Source: Silicimonas sp. (GTDB lineage: Bacteria > Pseudomonadota > Alphaproteobacteria > Rhodobacterales > Rhodobacteraceae). From it: a DNA stretch of 59,466 bases. The stretch is from positions 1 to 59,466 of the forward strand of contig JAJEGW010000215.1 of NCBI GenBank assembly GCA_022819605.1, in the 5' to 3' direction. The translations under genes and the position numbers were made by a program. Shown here piece by piece: positions 9,056-17,871 of the stretch. How positions within the stretch are numbered: the first letter of the stretch is position 1; each line of letters starts with the position of its first letter. The notes below the pieces were generated by a model that saw nothing but the letters and a program-made list of their open reading frames with translations, searched no databases and was not told where the DNA came from.

Positions 9056-9700
9056 TTAGGCAAATTTTGAGACGACTTCGGGCGCCCAGATGTGCGTCCG
9101 GCGCGACACCGGACCGCGCTTGCGGAGGGGAAATCCGCTCATCTTCTGCCTGACGCCCCGGGGCGTGGCTTGGCCGCGGCCGGAGACGACGAGTTCCTCG
9201 AGGATCTCGTCAATTGCGCCGGCCGGCCGATCCTCTGGGGGGGAAGGGCGCCGGGATTGATGATCCAGCGGCGCATGACGAGGACGGCGTGCACGAAGGA
9301 TATTCGGTCGGGATCCTCCCCGGCCTTGTCGCCGCCCTCGATCCGGTAGGCGACGACCCGCACCGGAAGCTCGCCGCGGCCGCCGCCCGGTTCCGAACAC
9401 GCCCTGGTCGACTCGACCGCAGGCGTCTGCACCTGCGTCCCGCAATGGCTGGAGGCGTTCGGCCTCACGCGAATCGATTGCGGCTTCGACGCCGACTGCG
9501 CCGGGGACCGGGCCGCAGACGTCCTCGTGCGCAGCAACATGAGGGTCTGGCGCCTCCGGCCAGAAGGCGCGAGCGACTGGAACGGGATCCTCCAGGAGCG
9601 AAAGGGCGGATCCGGTCCCGAACCCACGTAGCCGCACGCGACAGCGACGGAATCCGTCGTTGGTACGAATAAACAAAACGAGGGCAGGTTCGTTGCGCGG
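9056..9700 (-). pseudogene. IS4-family transposase relic with frameshifts
   Basis: Fragments in different minus-strand frames add up to the C-terminal half of an IS4-type transposase: VRVVAYRIEGGDK, then DPDRISFVHAVLVMRR, then LEELVVSGRGQATPRGVRQK and the ending KMSGFPLRKR. The order and spacing match the family, but no single frame is open, so the gene is dead. The last 120 bp of this relic recur, diverged, at 18779-18896. Other minus and plus frames here are unsupported. Confidence 0.6.
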
Positions 9701-9882
9701 CATGCGAGGGTCGTCGCCGACAGCCGGCAGGGAAAACCGACACATCGCCGGAATCCGCGACAGGCACGATTACCCGCTCGACGCCGGTGCGCATCATCCG
9801 CGAGGGCGCACGACACTCCCGAATCGTTGCCACACAGGCTGTCCGGCTGTCGGGAAGGAAAGCACGCGGCCGAAACCCAACC

Positions 9883-9998
9883 GGAGAGCATAAAAAGTTG
9901 GGGGTATGCACACCCGATGTTAGCCCGACTTCAGAAACTCAGCGCGTATTTTTGACCATTTTGGGGAGCATGAAACCCCCAGCTTTTTCATGCTCCCC
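9883..9998. repeat. 116-bp dispersed repeat ending in a hairpin, copy A
   Basis: The segment runs from GGAGAGC to TGCTCCCC and matches 15836-15951 with only a few differences. Its right end is an inverted repeat, GGGGAGCATGAAA and TTTTTCATGCTCCCC, separated by a short loop. The rest has no convincing coding sense. It may be the end of an otherwise lost insertion element, or a terminator-bearing repeat. It follows the IS4 relic here and the toxin-antitoxin pair in the other copy. Confidence 0.8.
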
Positions 9999-10298
9999 TC
10001 TGTCAAGGCGCTCCTGGATCGAGCGGAACGACTGGGGCTTGCGCCTCAGGGGGCACCGATGCCCGGACAGTAGCCAGAGCTGACAAGCCGTTCGCAGATC
10101 GTACCAGTGGATCGAGGCGTGAGCGGGAAGGAGAGAACCATGTCCGGGACGCAGGGACGGAAGACTCAGGCAGAATGCCCGAGGCGCGAAACGGGGTGTT
10201 GTGGCCGGCCAGGCCGCAGAACGCGGCCCTCGCGCATGGGGACCATGACTAAAGTGACATTTCATGACATGCCGGGGGTCCCTGGCGCGCCGCGCCCG
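9999..10298. other. No recognisable gene
   Basis: Three hundred bases between the 116-bp repeat and the GFA-type gene. Open frames on both strands are short, compositionally biased and match no family I recognise. It is probably debris from the same insertion events. Confidence 0.5.
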
Positions 10299-10736
10299 CT
10301 AATCCCCCGCCGCTCCCCCGGTTGACGTTGCATCGTGACGGGGCAGGTCGTCGGCGATTTCGAGCCAGCGGATGCGTTCTTCGTAGAAGACGTGGAAGGC
10401 GGGCGGCAGGGATTGCGGATCGTCAAAGGTGCTGATGTAGAAGTGGGTTTCACCGGGGAAGCGGTCCGACTCGTAGGTGAGCGGGGTGCCGCAGGCCGCG
10501 CAGAAGCCGCGCTCCACGCCGGGCGAAGAGGCGAACATGGCCTGCTCGCCCCTGGTGAATGTGACCGACTCCGTGGAGGCGCCGACGAACATGGTGACCG
10601 GGGCACCGGTGTTGCGCCGGCAGGTCGCGCAGTGGCAATAGCCGGTCCAAATCGGCGCAGTGCCGATGCGGTAACGCACCCTGCCGCAGAGGCAGCCGCC
10701 TTCGAGGGGGAGCGCCGCCAGAGTACGAAGAGTCAC
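10299..10736 (-). CDS. GFA/CENP-V domain protein (glutathione-dependent formaldehyde-activating family)
   Basis: A 145-residue protein from a GTG start with AAGGAAACT nine bases upstream; a longer frame to 10820 lacks a ribosome site. The Mss4-like zinc fold is visible: GGCLCGRVRY, then YCHCATCRRNTGAP, then GFCAACGTPLTY, giving the zinc-binding cysteines of the family. Characterised members bind glutathione adducts or, more often, have unknown substrates, so the formaldehyde name should not be taken as function. It is a single gene with no clear partners. Confidence 0.88.
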   Translation of the reverse strand: MTLRTLAALPLEGGCLCGRVRYRIGTAPIWTGYCHCATCRRNTGAPVTMFVGASTESVTFTRGEQAMFASSPGVERGFCAACGTPLTYESDRFPGETHFYISTFDDPQSLPPAFHVFYEERIRWLEIADDLPRHDATSTGGAAGD

Positions 10737-10880
10737 AGGAGTTTCCTTTCGTGTTGCACCCTGCGGGGTTGCCGGGCTGTTGCAAGCGATTCCATAGCAC
10801 GGCCCGAACCGCCGGGACACACCGCCACGACTATGCCTCCGATGGTTCGTCTTCTTTAGGCATCGCTGCGAATGACCGCT

Positions 10881-11465
10881 TCACTTGTCGAAGCACCTGT
10901 TGTGACGACGCCACATGGCCGCATCATGTCCGTCTGGGACTGTGGCGCATGGGTCAGCGGCATAGCCTCGCAACTCCGAGTACTTCCTGACTTGTTCAGC
11001 GTCCAGAACGTCCAATGTCACCAAGTGTCGAGACAAGTGGACGTATCGCAGATCAGCTCGTGCTGCTTCGGCGGCAGCGATCAATCGTTCCAGTGAAGTT
11101 GCATCCAAACTGCCGGACTTGAAGCCATGATCGAGCTTTCGCTCCGCTGCGATCAGCAGCTCACCCTTGGCAATTGCGTCTTCGCGCATCACCTCGAAAG
11201 TCGCTTCCATACGTTGTTTCTGGTTGTCAGAAAGGTCCAGTTCGTCGGCGAGTTCCAGAACATGGGCCGGGCCGGGATATCCATTGAGTTCAGCGGGCAA
11301 GGCAAGGCCCCAGCCTGACCCGGCTTGCAGTTGCCGTATGTCATCTTTCGAAAGGCTGGCGACGTCGCGTGCTTCAAACCCCTTGTATGGCTGGTGGCTC
11401 TCTTCGGCAGTCGCACAGGTCGCGAATGTGACCAGTGCGGCTATCAGAACGAACAAGCGTGTCAT
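10881..11465 (-). CDS. Secreted Spy/CpxP-like or heavy-metal-sensor-like periplasmic protein
   Basis: A 194-residue protein from the ATG at 11465, which has AAAGGGA six bases upstream. A Sec signal peptide, MTRLFVLIAALVTFATC, ends near ATAEE. The mature part is helical and contains DLSDNQKQRMEATFEVMRED, which resembles the LxxxQ repeats of Spy/CpxP-type and metal-resistance-type periplasmic proteins. A pair of cysteines occurs in the last 30 residues. The gene is divergent from a Crp-like regulator with only 51 bp between starts, so the regulator may control it. The family call is from general character and is tentative. Confidence 0.65.
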   Translation of the reverse strand: MTRLFVLIAALVTFATCATAEESHQPYKGFEARDVASLSKDDIRQLQAGSGWGLALPAELNGYPGPAHVLELADELDLSDNQKQRMEATFEVMREDAIAKGELLIAAERKLDHGFKSGSLDATSLERLIAAAEAARADLRYVHLSRHLVTLDVLDAEQVRKYSELRGYAADPCATVPDGHDAAMWRRHNRCFDK

Positions 11466-11516
11466 GTGCATTCCCTTTGTTTTTCTCGCTTCTGGCCCAA
11501 ACCGACGGAGAGACAT

Positions 11517-12050
11517 ATGATCATTGTCATGTGGTCGGGAATTTCCATTTTTGATGGGCGGAAGGAGCGACACTTTGAGCGGGGTGAGGCCATCTTTCGC
11601 TCGGGCAGAGCGGTGACAGAGGTGTTTCTGGTTCGGAGCGGCCTGACAGCCCTCGTCCGGTTTCTTCCGTCAGGGGACCAAGCGATCTTGCAGCGGGCTT
11701 CTCATGGCGACGTTGTCGCCGAGGCTTCCGTTTATGCACGGCGCTATCATTGCGACTGCGTGGCTTTGGAACCGACCATACTTGCCTCGATGGCGCGAGG
11801 CTCTTTCATGGAGGCCCTGCGGTCCGATTCGGAGCTGTCGGAAGCGTGGGCTGCCCATCTTGCCCGGAGTGTTCAACGAGCCAGGATGCGCGCCGAAATC
11901 CGCAGCTTGAAGACAGTTGCGGAACGGCTGGATGCCTGGATCGCCGAGCATGGTGATATCCTGGAGAAGGGCCAATGGCATGTGCTTGCGGCTGAGCTGT
12001 CGGTCAGCCGCGAGGCACTGTACCGCGAGTTGGCGCGACGCCGCACCTAG
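11517..12050 (+). CDS. Crp/Fnr-family transcriptional regulator, short form
   Basis: A 177-residue protein from the ATG at 11517, preceded by GGAGAGA. The N-terminal half is a cyclic-nucleotide-type beta barrel (FERGEAIFRSGRAVTEVFLV). A long dimerisation helix follows, and the end is a helix-turn-helix, LAAELSVSREALYRELARR, that stops right after the recognition helix. Typical Crp/Fnr proteins are 220-240 residues, so the winged part is missing. No cysteine set for an iron-sulfur cluster or haem-binding pattern is visible. It is divergent from the Spy-like gene. Confidence 0.85.
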   Translation: MIIVMWSGISIFDGRKERHFERGEAIFRSGRAVTEVFLVRSGLTALVRFLPSGDQAILQRASHGDVVAEASVYARRYHCDCVALEPTILASMARGSFMEALRSDSELSEAWAAHLARSVQRARMRAEIRSLKTVAERLDAWIAEHGDILEKGQWHVLAAELSVSREALYRELARRRT

Positions 12051-12234
12051 TGCGGCTGGGGGATGCGTCGGCTGCAACGCAGGGAGACGGTGCCAGCGAG
12101 GATCGAGGCCGTCGCGGTCGCGACCCGCGGCACGGACGGCCACGCGCTGGCGCTGGCCACGGCGGACGGGATGCGGAAGGAGCGGACGGCGATCGTCGCG
12201 GAACTGCAGTGGGACGCGCCGGAGTGCGAATCCA

Positions 12235-12377
12235 GAAGCACAAAGAACCTGGGGGCCAATGCGCAGTGGAGATGAAGGTCTCGTGATCCACCGTCAAATT
12301 TAGTGGTACTTCGACGTGGCTTGAGGAAACTCCTGCTTCGCGGTGTCGTCGATTGACCCCCAGGTTTTTGGTGCTTC
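12235..12377. repeat. MITE-like element with 26-bp terminal inverted repeats
   Basis: The left end, 12235-12260, starts GAAGCACAAAGAACCTGGGG. The right end, 12352-12377, is its reverse complement with three mismatches over 26 bp. The body is 143 bp and has no gene. The left 92 bp recur at 33372-33463 without a matching right end. Small size, terminal inverted repeats and a second copy suggest a non-autonomous transposable element. No target duplication could be confirmed. Confidence 0.65.
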
Positions 12378-12491
12378 CCTGTAAAGCGCCACAATGACAG
12401 CGTCCTGCGGGTCGGGCAGCGCTTGACTGGAAGGTTTTGCCCGGTGCAGAAATCGCCGGTACGATCTCGTGACATGCAGGGAGCAAGGACG

Positions 12492-13043
12492 ATGGCGATC
12501 GGGACCAGGCTGAACCGGAGCTTTCGGGCCTTCATCGAGAAACAGCCGGTTTTCTTCGTGGCGACCGCGGCGCCCGAGGGCCGAGTGAACCTCTCGCCGA
12601 AGGGCATGGGCACTCTGGAAATTCTCAGCGACACCCATATTCGCTGGCTCAACCTCTCCGGCAGCGGCAACGAGACGGCCGCCCACCTTCGCCAGTCTGA
12701 CAGGATGACGCTGATGTTCTGCGCTTTCGAAGGCGATGCTCTCATCCTTCGCGTTTACGGCACGGCCAGCGCGACCCATCCCCAGGATGCCGACTGGGCT
12801 GAGAAAGCCGCCGCATTCCCCAATCATGCCGGTTCGCGGCAGGTGATCGACATGAAGATCGACATGGTCCAGACCTCCTGCGGCAGCGGCGTGCCGTTCA
12901 TGAATTTCGAGGCTCAGCGCGGCCCCGGCGAACTGGTCCCTTATTTCGAAGAGATGGGCCCGGAGGGTGTCGCCGCCTATTGGAAGAAGAAAAACACCCG
13001 CAGCATCGATGGCTACGAGACGGGAATATTCGATGGCCATTGA
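12492..13043 (+). CDS. Pyridoxamine 5'-phosphate oxidase-family protein
   Basis: A 183-residue protein from the ATG at 12492, with AAGGA five bases upstream. The split-barrel flavin-binding start FIEKQPVFFVATAAPEGRVN and the segment NETAAHLRQSDRMTLMFCAF are characteristic of the PPOX-like family, whose members use FMN, F420 or haem. The reaction is not deducible. It overlaps the following acetyltransferase gene by 11 bases, so the two are translated together. Confidence 0.85.
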   Translation: MAIGTRLNRSFRAFIEKQPVFFVATAAPEGRVNLSPKGMGTLEILSDTHIRWLNLSGSGNETAAHLRQSDRMTLMFCAFEGDALILRVYGTASATHPQDADWAEKAAAFPNHAGSRQVIDMKIDMVQTSCGSGVPFMNFEAQRGPGELVPYFEEMGPEGVAAYWKKKNTRSIDGYETGIFDGH

Positions 13044-13587
13044 GGTACGGCCTGCTGATTGGACAGGTTTTGTCAAGGTGATGGGGGAGAAGGGCGGCTG
13101 CGGCGGCTGCTGGTGCATGCTGTGGCGCCTGAGCCGCAAGGACTGGAGTGCCGGGGCAGGTACGGGCAATCGCGAGGCGATGAAGGCCGTGTTCGAGACC
13201 GGCTCGCCGCCAGGACTCATCGGCTGGCTGGGAGAGGAGCCCGTCGGCTGGCTGCAGGTCGACGAACGTGCCGCTTTCCCCAGGCTTGCCACATCCCGTG
13301 TGCTCAAACCGATCGACGATGCGCCTGTCTGGTCGGTTGCCTGCTTTTTCATCAAGAAGGGCTTCAGGCGGCAGGGCATCTCGGTCGAGTTGCTCCACGC
13401 CGCCTGCGCTCACGTGAAGGCCCGCGGCGGCGCGGTGCTGGAGGGGTATCCGATCGACACGCCCCGGGAGCGTTACCCGGCAGTCTATGCCTGGACCGGG
13501 TTCGCCCAGGCATTTCGCGATGCGAGATTTGCAGAGGTCGCCCGTCGCTCCGAAACCCGACCGATCATGCGCAAGGCGCTGGGCTGA
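13033..13587 (+). CDS. GNAT-family N-acetyltransferase
   Basis: A 184-residue protein starting inside the end of the PPOX gene. The acetyl-CoA-binding region is visible in VACFFIKKGFRRQGISVELL, which carries the R/QxxGxG/A-type loop as RRQGIS. An unusual cysteine-tryptophan cluster, GGCGGCWCMLWR, near residues 20-31 is shared by a GNAT subgroup that often sits beside PPOX genes. The acceptor substrate is unknown. Confidence 0.83.
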   Translation: MAIEVRPADWTGFVKVMGEKGGCGGCWCMLWRLSRKDWSAGAGTGNREAMKAVFETGSPPGLIGWLGEEPVGWLQVDERAAFPRLATSRVLKPIDDAPVWSVACFFIKKGFRRQGISVELLHAACAHVKARGGAVLEGYPIDTPRERYPAVYAWTGFAQAFRDARFAEVARRSETRPIMRKALG

Positions 13588-13706
13588 GCAACGCACCAGT
13601 TAGCCGAGCGCACCCTATTTTGGGTCTAGGCCAATCATGCACTAACAATCAAATTGGACCACTCAAGTGGGGCTGATCACTCTTTGTTTTCGAGGCCTCA
13701 ATTGCC

Positions 13707-14999
13707 ATGATTGTGACCATGCCTGCTGACATCGAATTTTCCTTCCATCAACTGACCCGCATCGCTCAACGGCACATTCGAGTTTTTCAGATACAACAGT
13801 TTCTGGACCGCTTTGCGATGGGCTTGACGGTGCCCGTCGTGGCACTGGCTTTGATCGACCGTGATATGGACCTTTTCCAGATTTCGCTACTGTTTGGCGT
13901 TTATTCAGTCACAACCATGGCGATGGAACTGCCATTCGGCGGGCTGGCCGATAACATCGGGCGCAAGCCCGTCTTCTTGTCAGCGGTCGTGGCCAGCCTG
14001 ATCTCGCTGGTCATCTTTCTGTCGTCCAGCGACTTTTATGTTATGATTCTTTCGTTCGCGTTCATTGGTTTCGGACGCGCTTTGCGCTCGGGAACGCTCG
14101 ACGCATGGTTCGTTGAGAACTTCAAGATCATGGCCCCGAACGTCGATGTTCAACCTGCGCTCGCCAAAGCCCAATGGGCGAACGCCATGGGACTGGCTTT
14201 CGGCGCAATTTGCGGGGGTCTGTTGCCTGACGCCTTCGGTGATGCCGCGGTCCACCGTGGGTTCAGCATTTATGATATTTCCTTCGCCGCAAGCCTGATC
14301 ATGATGACTGTGTTGTTTTTCTTTACTCTTGTCGCCATCACGGAAGAGCCACGCCCGTTGAACCCCAAGGCGCTCAGGCAAGGCTTCACGAGCGTACCTG
14401 CCGTGATAAAGGAAGCCGGTCTCCTTGCCCTGAAACATCCTACCCTGTCGATGCTTCTGCTTGCCTTGGCGCTGGTTCTAATGGCAACGAACCCGGTCGA
14501 AGTGTTCTGGCCTACCCACGTTAAGGGTATGCTGGACGAAGGCTACGCCAACACTGCAATTGGTGTTCTGACGGCGGCATATTTTTTCTTAATCGCGTTT
14601 GGTGCGGCGCTGTCTCCCCGCATCAATCGGATGTGGAAACGCCAAAATGCTGTCTCGCTTTGCGTGGCGTCTGCGTGTCTCGCAGCCCTCCAAATCGCAT
14701 TGGCGTTTCAGGGCGACATTATCGGCTTTGTTGGGATGTTTATTCTTTTTTCTGTTGTCCTTGGCTCTACGGAAACGCCAGCCAGTAGCATTCTTCATTC
14801 GTGTGTCGAGAACCATCAGCGTTCTACAATGCTGTCACTACGCTCTCTCGTGCAGCAGCTAGGCGCAGCAATTGGTCTGATGGCCGTTGGTGGCCTTGCG
14901 GAAAGCTACTCGCTGCCTATCGCTTGGATAGGAGGCGCTGGTTTCCTCATAATCGCCGTGTTGTTGACGGGCTTGCTGGCCAAGAGATTGAGGAGCTGA
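13707..14999 (+). CDS. Major facilitator superfamily transporter
   Basis: A 430-residue inner-membrane protein with about twelve hydrophobic segments. The MFS signature between helices 2 and 3 is ELPFGGLADNIGRKPVFLSA, with the typical G-x-x-aD-x-x-G-R/K-P/R pattern. Proton-driven drug or metabolite exporters have this form. Nothing in the neighbourhood identifies the substrate. A 42-bp palindromic repeat lies 45 bp after the stop and could act as its terminator. Confidence 0.9.
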   Translation: MIVTMPADIEFSFHQLTRIAQRHIRVFQIQQFLDRFAMGLTVPVVALALIDRDMDLFQISLLFGVYSVTTMAMELPFGGLADNIGRKPVFLSAVVASLISLVIFLSSSDFYVMILSFAFIGFGRALRSGTLDAWFVENFKIMAPNVDVQPALAKAQWANAMGLAFGAICGGLLPDAFGDAAVHRGFSIYDISFAASLIMMTVLFFFTLVAITEEPRPLNPKALRQGFTSVPAVIKEAGLLALKHPTLSMLLLALALVLMATNPVEVFWPTHVKGMLDEGYANTAIGVLTAAYFFLIAFGAALSPRINRMWKRQNAVSLCVASACLAALQIALAFQGDIIGFVGMFILFSVVLGSTETPASSILHSCVENHQRSTMLSLRSLVQQLGAAIGLMAVGGLAESYSLPIAWIGGAGFLIIAVLLTGLLAKRLRS

Positions 15000-15044
15000 G
15001 GTCAATAGCTGTCGTTCATCCATCACGCAGCATTCGACACATTT

Positions 15045-15086
15045 GAGAGCACCGCCTATCTCGTGCACGAGATAGGCTGTGCTCTC
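15045..15086. repeat. 42-bp palindromic repeat, copy 1 of 3
   Basis: A nearly perfect palindrome from GAGAGCACCGCCTATCTC through a central GTGCAC to its mirror. It belongs with copies at 25859-25902 and 54759-54802. This copy is the most symmetrical, with one mismatched pair. It lies between the MFS gene and the toxin-antitoxin pair. Confidence 0.9.
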
Positions 15087-15165
15087 CGCACTGGACATTC
15101 GTCTCCTGCAGTTCACGGTCGTTGCCAGCGGCCCACTTGCCCAGAAACGCTGGTGCGACACTCGA

Positions 15166-15480
15166 TCATGCGTGCAGTACGCCTGCGCGTCGTCCATCAG
15201 ACGTCCGGTCGCACCGTGCCCGCGCAAGCTCGTAGCTTGCCTGCATCCGCATCCAGTGCTCGGCAGTACCCCAACCGATGTCCTCCAGCGACAGCGCCAT
15301 GTTCGCCGACACACCCGCCCTGCCGTTCAGCAGTCGCGAGAGCGTCCCGCGCTCGCAGCCGAGACGCGCCGCTGTCTCGGTCACGTTCCAGCCTGCATCG
15401 TCCATGCTCTCGCGGACGAGTTCACCCAAGTGCGGCGGGTTGAGCATCGGGCCGACACGCTCGCTTCCAATTTCCCTCAT
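15166..15480 (-). CDS. higA: HigA-type antitoxin
   Basis: A 104-residue protein with the XRE-type helix-turn-helix of HigA: NPPHLGELVRESMDDAGWNV, then LGCERGTLSRLLNGRAGVS, then MALSLEDIGWGTAEHWMRMQ. HigA binds and neutralises HigB and represses the operon. It lies 19 bp after the toxin gene, the toxin-first order typical of higBA, and has GAAGGGAG before the start. A near-identical paralogue is at 58064-58378 on the other strand. Confidence 0.92.
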   Translation of the reverse strand: MREIGSERVGPMLNPPHLGELVRESMDDAGWNVTETAARLGCERGTLSRLLNGRAGVSANMALSLEDIGWGTAEHWMRMQASYELARARCDRTSDGRRAGVLHA

Positions 15481-15499
15481 GATCTGCGCTCCCTTCCCG

Positions 15500-15772
15500 T
15501 CAGTGGTAGTCGATCAGGTCCACGTCCACGGCTTCGCCGTCCTCGAAACGGAACACGACGCGCCAGTTTCCGGACACGCGAACGCTCCATTGGCCCGCCC
15601 GGTCGCCCTTCAAAGGATGCAGCCGGAAACCCGGCGCATCGGCGTCGCCTGGACGCGTTGCCTCCTGCAGCCGGAACAGGATTCGCCGGAGCCTTGGCAC
15701 GAATTCGACCGACAGCCGCGAAGCATCGTCGCGCTCGTGCAGCGCCCGCAGACCCTTGTGCCTTATCCTCAT
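15500..15772 (-). CDS. higB: HigB-type RelE-superfamily toxin
   Basis: A 90-residue protein of normal HigB length (MRIRHKGLRALHERDD at the start). RLHPLKGDRAGQWSVRVSG and WRVVFRFEDGEAVDVDLIDYH are the diagnostic central and C-terminal strands. HigB toxins are ribosome-dependent mRNA endonucleases. This copy is complete, whereas the second copy near 57.8 kb lacks the first 16 or so residues. Confidence 0.92.
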   Translation of the reverse strand: MRIRHKGLRALHERDDASRLSVEFVPRLRRILFRLQEATRPGDADAPGFRLHPLKGDRAGQWSVRVSGNWRVVFRFEDGEAVDVDLIDYH

Positions 15773-15835
15773 GATTTACTGTATCGCGTCGCGCCACGCG
15801 CCGCAAGCAAGTGTCGAAATTTTGCACTCGGATCT

Positions 15836-15951
15836 GGAGAGCCTAAAGAAGTTGGGGGTATGCTCACCCGATGTTAGCCCGACTTCAGAAACTCAGCGCG
15901 TCTTTTGACCATTTTGGGGAGCATGAAAACCCCAGCTTTTTCATGCTCCCC
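15836..15951. repeat. 116-bp dispersed repeat ending in a hairpin, copy B
   Basis: Matches 9883-9998 in the same orientation. The terminal inverted repeat GGGGAGCATGAAAA / TTTTTCATGCTCCCC is fully preserved. The strongest shared block is around CACCCGATGTTAGCCCGACT. The 260 bp that follow, up to the pRiA4b-type gene, hold no recognisable gene. Confidence 0.8.
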
Positions 15952-16213
15952 CAATTAGGTGGTGTGGGAGCGAGAAAGGTAACTCGCCGCAACGGCCAAA
16001 TTCGATATCGAGGACGTGGAGTGCCTGTCGTGGTCTGGGGATTGAATCGATACGATTACGGCACGATGACAGATGGCTCTCCTGATCCTGCGGAAGGGGC
16101 GAAGAAGCAAGGAATCCCGCCGGTTTGCGCGTGCCGCCACGGGAAGCGCCAGTTGACGCTGCGATGCTGCGGTCCTATGCCCTGAAAGGTCAAGGGCAGA
16201 CCAACGGAATGGG

Positions 16214-16831
16214 ATGGTGAGCGAGCGAGTCGCGCGACTGCGCATCGAGCTTCAGGAACTCGAACCGACGATCTGGCGGCGTTTGGACATGCCTCTTTCA
16301 GCGACGTTGGAGGCGTTGCACGAGGCCATCCAGATGACCATGGGCTGGACCTTCTCGCACCTGTGGGAATTCGAGGTCGACGGCCGGAGCTACGGCGATC
16401 CGTCGTTTCAGGTGTTCGACGACGAGCCGGTGATCTACAAGGCGAAGGGGCTGCGGCTGGATACGGCGATCGCGCGGGGTGCGGACCGGTTCGTCTATGT
16501 CTACGACTACGGCGACAACTGGCACCATGACGTGATCGTCGAGGAGGTTCGGGACGGCGAACCAGACCTGGAGTATCCGGCTTTCGTGGGTGGAGCCCGG
16601 CGCTGTCCGCCGGAGGACGTCGGCGGGCCGGACGGTTTCATGGATTTTCTGGAGGCGGTCCTCGATCCGGCGCATGAAGAGCACCGGGCGATGCTCGACT
16701 GGTACGGCGGGCTGTTCGATCCGGTCGGGTTCGACGAAGCGCGGGCCTGTTTCGGCATGGAAAACATGGCGCGGCGGCGGCGCGGCCCACTCGCCAGCCA
16801 CAGGAGCGGATCGCGGCGTCCGAAGCGATGA
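16214..16831 (+). CDS. Plasmid pRiA4b ORF-3 family protein
   Basis: A 205-residue protein with the family start RIELQELEPTIWRRLDMP, then ALHEAIQMTMGWTFSHLWEF, then VYVYDYGDNWHHDVIVE and the cysteine-containing CPPEDVGGPDGFMDFL. These motifs define the pRiA4b ORF-3/IS1096-TnpR-like family, common on plasmids and near transposons. Its biochemical role is unknown. A basic tail rich in arginine follows. An alternative GTG start lies one codon downstream. Confidence 0.88.
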   Translation: MVSERVARLRIELQELEPTIWRRLDMPLSATLEALHEAIQMTMGWTFSHLWEFEVDGRSYGDPSFQVFDDEPVIYKAKGLRLDTAIARGADRFVYVYDYGDNWHHDVIVEEVRDGEPDLEYPAFVGGARRCPPEDVGGPDGFMDFLEAVLDPAHEEHRAMLDWYGGLFDPVGFDEARACFGMENMARRRRGPLASHRSGSRRPKR

Positions 16832-17054
16832 TTCGCCATATCGCGTGCCGGATCCATGCCGGTCGGCGAACGCATGCTGCCCCGGCTGCCAAAGCAGCTC
16901 CGCTACCAGGATGAGGCGGAGCCCGCAAACGAGCGAAACGCGGCCTGCGATGCGGCTTCATGCGCCGGACGCCGTCCCGCAAATCAGCTCGTCGATCCTG
17001 TCGGCGATGCGCTGGGCGACGCCGCGCAGTTGGGCCATGGTCCAGTCGGCGGCG
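16832..17054. other. No recognisable gene; unidentified gene tail on the minus strand
   Basis: A minus-strand frame reading AADWTMAQLRGVAQRIADR and ending shortly after looks like the tail of a real protein joined to the truncated intron that follows. I do not recognise its family. No start lies within the window. Confidence 0.35.
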
Positions 17055-17410
17055 TAGCCCTCGGTGCTCTCGCTTTACGTTGCGACCCCGCACGACTGCG
17101 GGGCGATCTGAAGACCTCCCAGGTCCCGATGAAGTGCTTCTGCATGTGCCGTGGTTCTTCGACCCCGGGATGCCTTCCTTCGCCTCACCAATGCGGCTTG
17201 GAAGTGTTGCCTTCGACCAAGGGGACAATCTCGGCGCATCCGACTTTTCCGATTTCGAGGCTCAATCGCCCGGCCCATGCATGCCGCTGCCGGCGCTTCA
17301 CCTGACACCTCACGATGTCCGGTGCACGGCTCGCGGTGAAAGTTGGCGGTTACCCTTTCCTTCCTGCGGGACTTTCACCCACTGCACATTCATCAGTTAG
17401 CCTGGCGCAC
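17055..17410 (-). mobile_element. Group II intron 5' fragment (domain I), truncated
   Basis: On the minus strand the segment begins GTGCGCCAGGCTAACTGATG, the canonical group II intron 5' end. It continues with GGGTGAAAGTCCCGCAGG and CCGCGAGCCGTGCACCGG, which align with the second intron at 53695 (for example GGTGAAAGTCCTCTGG and CCGCGAGCCGTGCGTCGG). The shared block GGGACC..GGAGGTCTTCAG marks a further conserved point. Similarity stops near 17055, so domains II-VI and the reverse transcriptase are missing. The intron cannot splice. Confidence 0.7.
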
Positions 17411-17871
17411 TCCTCTTCCGGAATCGATCCCAATTACGCCGGCCCACTGCGGAACGCGGCCCAATTCGATTGCCGCGATGCCGGTATCGGCATTGCGGCA
17501 ACGATTACGCCAACTCGGAAAAATTGGAGTCGACCAGTCGAATGTGCACCTTGTTGCCGGGCCTTGCGACAGGGTCTTCGGGGGGATAGATCAAGATCGG
17601 ACATGGAAAGGGAGAAATGCTTGCCGAATACAGCATGATCGGGTCGCTTCGATCCGGGTGACCACAACGCTGAAATCGGGGGGCTGCTCTGGTGCAGTTC
17701 CGCAATTTAAGGTGCAATGCCAGCAAATGCCACTGCCAAACGAAACTTGGAACCGCGAAGGAGAGCGGGAGGCCCGAAGTCGGGCGGCGTAGGGAATTGT
17801 CTCTCCAGTATTCCATCACTCCAGGCAGTTCCGACCAGACATCACGGCGCCGATTGCTGGCGATCGAGCGC
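17411..17871. other. No recognisable gene; upstream region of RpiR gene
   Basis: About 460 bases between the intron 5' end and the RpiR start. It should contain the RpiR promoter and whatever exon the intron invaded. I see no convincing coding frame or promoter match. Confidence 0.4.

Noticed and set aside
12300..13379. 359-residue minus-strand open frame over the PPOX and GNAT genes
   Set aside because: Both plus-strand genes have ribosome sites and family motifs; the reverse frame has none.
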